Origin: an uncultured Clostridia bacterium
GTDB taxonomy: Bacteria; Bacillota_A; Clostridia; TANB77; CAG-508
Direction: 5' to 3'
DNA: 6,289 nt
NCBI GenBank assembly: GCA_947594095.1
Contig: CANQEA010000076.1
Location: forward strand, 1-6,289
Part shown: in pieces, positions 4,631 through 6,289 of the stretch
Position numbering within the stretch: position 1 is the first letter of the stretch
Layout of the letters: every line of letters begins with the position of its first letter
Notes under the pieces: generated by a model
What the model saw: only the letters and a program-made list of their open reading frames with translations
Databases searched by the model: none
Told to the model about the DNA's origin: nothing
Made by a program: the position numbers and the translations under genes

Positions 4631-5383
4631 CTAATTTTTAATTCTTTTAAATATATGTTTTGACATATCTGTCAATTCTTCTTGTGTAGTTCCTTTTTCT
4701 ATTACATCATCTTTGGGTAATTGAAGTTTTATATTTGTTTCAAATTGTTTGCCATCTTCTAATTCTATTGTAAAATCAAAAGATAAATTAACTTGTATCA
4801 TATCTTGTGTTACATTTGCTTTTTTTAGTAATTCTGCATGGTTAATTTCCTCATCATTTGATAAATATTCTGCAACTTTTTCTTTTAAGCATCTAAATGC
4901 AACTATTCCACCCTGATTTGATATTTTTAATTTTTTTAAGTTATTTTGGTCACTTCCATCATATTGTAATTCTTTTACTATATCGTTTTCATTGTATTTA
5001 AAAATTACATTTTCTTCTTGTTCATTTGGTTTATATATTTTAGTATTGTCAATTTTATCAGTTTCTATTTTAAAATTTGAGATTTTTATATTTTTTATTG
5101 CAGATTCTTTTTTGTAGTTTTCATTTTTATCTATATAAATAAAAATGTCATTATTTTGATATATATCAAAAGCCCATCTATTTCCTTCAGATTCTTTGTC
5201 AACACCTTCTGAGGAACTAATTATAGAAATTTTGCTTAATTTAAATGGCATATTTGTTTCGCCTTCTACGTTATATTTAATTATAATAAAGCTCATCGAT
5301 ACTAAAATTATTACTACCATTAATATTAAAATAATTACATGGAATATTTTTTTCTCTTTTAATTTTTTCAATTCTTCTATCAT
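4631..5383 (-). CDS. Single-pass membrane protein with large extracytoplasmic domain, function unknown
   Basis: 250 residues. A basic cytoplasmic N-terminus (MIEELKKLKEKK) is followed by a transmembrane helix at about 13-36 (IFHVIILILMVVIILVSMSFIII). The rest, about 210 residues, should lie outside the membrane. This part looks beta-rich, with 'KISIISSSEGVDKES', 'FDIYQNNDIFIYIDKNENYKK', 'LKISNQGGIVAFR' and 'VNLSFDFTIELEDGKQFETNIKLQLP'. There is no lipobox, enzyme motif or cell-wall anchor. Start ATG 5383 follows a good SD (GAAGGGG) by 8 nt. It begins 36 nt after tadA ends, so the two are probably co-transcribed. I recall similar proteins only as uncharacterised ones from gut Clostridia; no function is claimed. 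No convincing terminator is seen after its stop. Confidence 0.75.
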   Translation of the reverse strand: MIEELKKLKEKKIFHVIILILMVVIILVSMSFIIIKYNVEGETNMPFKLSKISIISSSEGVDKESEGNRWAFDIYQNNDIFIYIDKNENYKKESAIKNIKISNFKIETDKIDNTKIYKPNEQEENVIFKYNENDIVKELQYDGSDQNNLKKLKISNQGGIVAFRCLKEKVAEYLSNDEEINHAELLKKANVTQDMIQVNLSFDFTIELEDGKQFETNIKLQLPKDDVIEKGTTQEELTDMSKHIFKRIKN

Positions 5384-5419
5384 ATGTATTCCCCTTCATA
5401 TATCGTTTTTTATTTCATT

Positions 5420-5890
5420 TTATATTTTCTTTTGCTTACTTTTCCTTAGTTCTTTAAAAAATTCTTTTAAAATATATTCACATTCATTTTGTAAAATTCC
5501 GATTTTCCATTCTACTTTATGATTAAATGTATAATCTTCAAATAAATTATATACAGAACCCACAGCTCCTGTTTTTTCATCTTTCGTTCCTATATATACT
5601 TTTTTTATTCTAGAATTTACCATTGCTCCTGCACACATTGTACATGGTTCTAATGTGACATACATTTCACAGTCAAGTAACCTCCATGAATTTAGTTTTT
5701 TGCTCGCTTTTTGTATTGCAAGTATTTCAGCATGTTTTGTTGTGTCAAATTTTGTTTCTTTTTGATTATGTGCTCTTGCAATTATTTTATCATCTTTTAC
5801 AATTACACATCCTACTGGCACTTCTAATTTATCATATGCTTTTTTCGCCTCTTTTAGGGCTTCTTTCATAAATCTTTCTTCTTTTAGCAT
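5420..5890 (-). CDS. tadA: tRNA-specific adenosine deaminase TadA
   Basis: 156 residues, the usual bacterial length. The enzyme deaminates A34 to inosine in tRNA-Arg(ACG), letting one tRNA read CGU, CGC and CGA. It belongs to the zinc cytidine-deaminase fold. Seen: His53-Ala-Glu55 (KHAEILAIQ), with His53 as zinc ligand and Glu55 as proton shuttle, and PCTMCAGAMV with zinc ligands Cys83 and Cys86. The N-terminal FMKEALKEAKKAY helix, VPVGCVIV strand and AHNQKE loop, and the C-terminal LKEFFKELRKSK helix, are family-typical. Start ATG 5890 has SD AAAAGGAAA just upstream. The gene follows tRNA-Arg(CCU) by 29 nt without a clear terminator, so tRNA and mRNA probably share a transcript from the promoter at 6019-6047. 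It is followed by the membrane protein gene. Confidence 0.97.
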   Translation of the reverse strand: MLKEERFMKEALKEAKKAYDKLEVPVGCVIVKDDKIIARAHNQKETKFDTTKHAEILAIQKASKKLNSWRLLDCEMYVTLEPCTMCAGAMVNSRIKKVYIGTKDEKTGAVGSVYNLFEDYTFNHKVEWKIGILQNECEYILKEFFKELRKSKQKKI

Positions 5891-5919
5891 TTTATTTCCT
5901 TTTTATTAATTTAATATTA

Positions 5920-5995
<76 letters not shown>

Positions 5996-6018
5996 ATTTG
6001 CATTAATATAGCAATGTT

Positions 6019-6047
6019 ATTTTACCACTTATTTTAAAATTTGTAAA
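6019..6047 (-). promoter_or_regulatory. Promoter of the tRNA-Arg / tadA unit
   Basis: On the - strand: -35 TTTACA (6047-6042), 17-nt spacer, -10 TAAAAT (6024-6019). Start expected near 6012, about 17 nt before the mature tRNA 5' end. One mismatch to consensus in each box. Confidence 0.72.
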
Positions 6048-6050
6048 GAT

Positions 6051-6091
6051 AAACAAAAGACATAAAAAAGCTATCCTCTTAACTTTATGTC
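6051..6091 (-). terminator. Candidate - strand terminator upstream of the tRNA-Arg promoter
   Basis: On the - strand GACATAAA (6091-6084) pairs with TTTATGTC (6066-6059), with a 17-nt loop that has little inner pairing, followed by TTTTGTTT. The loop is long and the tail imperfect, so confidence is modest. It would end any transcript entering from the right. Confidence 0.4.
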
Positions 6092-6144
6092 ACTATTATA
6101 TTATGAAAATATTTGTATCACAATTTAAAAAAACTGTTATTTTT

Positions 6145-6164
6145 TGTCAATTTTTATATTGACA
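6145..6164. promoter_or_regulatory. Inverted repeat over the -35 region of the right-edge promoter
   Basis: TGTCAAT (6145-6151) and ATTGACA (6158-6164) are perfect 7-bp arms 6 nt apart. The right arm contains the -35 hexamer TTGACA (6159-6164) of the + strand promoter. The left arm is a TTGACA on the - strand, 17 nt from TAAATT (6127-6122), so a divergent promoter is possible. It could be an operator or two back-to-back promoters. Confidence 0.4.
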
Positions 6165-6187
6165 TTAGATTGCTTTTTTGGTATATT
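6159..6187 (+). promoter_or_regulatory. Consensus promoter reading out of the right edge
   Basis: -35 TTGACA (6159-6164), 17-nt spacer, -10 TATATT (6182-6187) on the + strand. Start expected near 6194, only about 8 nt before the ATG of the leader-like ORF. Confidence 0.75.
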
Positions 6188-6201
6188 ATATTTATCGTTT
6201 G

Positions 6202-6276
6202 ATGCACCACCACGACAGCTTTGTTGTATTAAGAAGCAACAGGCTGTTGAGCTTATTGCTTCTATCATGCAACTAA
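6202..6276 (+). CDS. Leu-rich leader-peptide-like ORF (24 codons)
   Basis: ATG 6202 to TAA 6274-6276. The peptide begins MHHHDSFVVL and holds LLSLLLL (codons at 6244-6264) before ending SCN. Seven of 24 residues are Leu, using CTG, TTG, TTA, CTT and CTA, an unusual mix for DNA this AT-rich. Known: leu/ilv attenuator leaders of other bacteria carry such Leu runs. It starts about 8 nt after the predicted transcription start and has no SD, so it would be nearly leaderless. Two mutually exclusive hairpins overlap it. Inference: a Leu-sensing attenuator leader for a biosynthetic operon past the window. The three His codons could instead suggest a His signal, though the Leu run is longer. Confidence 0.5.
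   Translation: MHHHDSFVVLRSNRLLSLLLLSCN
6213..6263 (+). promoter_or_regulatory. Alternative hairpins of a putative attenuator
   Basis: Hairpin A: CGACAGC (6213-6219) with GCTGTTG (6243-6249) including one G-U, and TGTTG (6222-6226) with CAACA (6237-6241). Hairpin B: AGAAGCAA (6232-6239) with TTGCTTCT (6256-6263), continued inside by AGGCT/AGCTT (6241-6245 and 6250-6254) with loop GTTG and one mismatch. A and B share 6237-6249, so only one can form. The Leu codons lie in the shared segment and the 3' arm of B. The terminator expected further on is outside the window. Confidence 0.5.
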
Positions 6277-6289
6277 GTCTTATCTTAAT

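Noticed and set aside
5196..5522. 108-codon + strand ORF across the membrane protein start and tadA end
   Set aside because: It is antisense to two well-supported - strand genes; the Phe/Ile/Ser-rich composition is typical of a shadow frame.
5686..5871. 61-codon + strand ORF inside tadA
   Set aside because: Antisense shadow of tadA, which is certain from its zinc-site motifs.
6188..6289. T-box riboswitch at the right edge
   Set aside because: No T-box core motif or specifier-loop layout is visible, and the region is read by a short Leu-rich frame; the end of the leader is outside the window.

Overview
The window is very AT-rich with short intergenic gaps and strong Shine-Dalgarno (SD) sites. 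Its gene content points to a low-GC Gram-positive, most likely a gut-type Clostridia. It falls into two parts: the integrase end of an integrated mobile element (about 1-4240, all protein genes on the + strand) and a chromosomal flank (about 4240-6289) with four tRNA genes, tadA and a membrane protein on the - strand.

Element part. A region-4 sigma-like protein (82-492) overlaps a small region-2-like/HTH_16-type protein (482-661). This order matches the orf7-orf8 pair near the integrase end of Tn916-type conjugative transposons. Next come a small membrane protein (810-980) and a tight run of overlapping genes: an HTH DNA-binding protein (1043-1465), two unrecognised small proteins (1471-1716 and 1709-1927), an excisionase (1920-2120) and a large tyrosine integrase (2216-3943). 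Regulatory structures are conspicuous. A leader ORF and an inverted-repeat system cover the SD of the sigma gene. Strong hairpins lie before the small membrane protein and between xis and int. Downstream of int lie seven copies of a 9-bp repeat (TGGGGACTA), four of them spaced exactly 11 bp apart, as expected for integrase arm-binding sites. No conjugation or cargo genes are in the window; if present they lie to the left, as would the other element end.

Chromosomal part. The element abuts the 3' end of tRNA-Thr(UGU), the last gene of a Lys-Glu-Thr tRNA operon read on the - strand from a consensus promoter (4549-4577). A strong - strand terminator sits at 4158-4188, between the tRNA and the integrase repeats. 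The tRNA-Thr 3' end is therefore the likely attachment site. A second - strand unit reads promoter (6019-6047), tRNA-Arg(CCU), tadA (tRNA adenosine deaminase), then a single-pass membrane protein of unknown function.

At the right edge a + strand consensus promoter (6159-6187) precedes a 24-codon Leu-rich ORF with two mutually exclusive hairpins. This looks like an amino-acid attenuator leader whose structural genes lie beyond the window.
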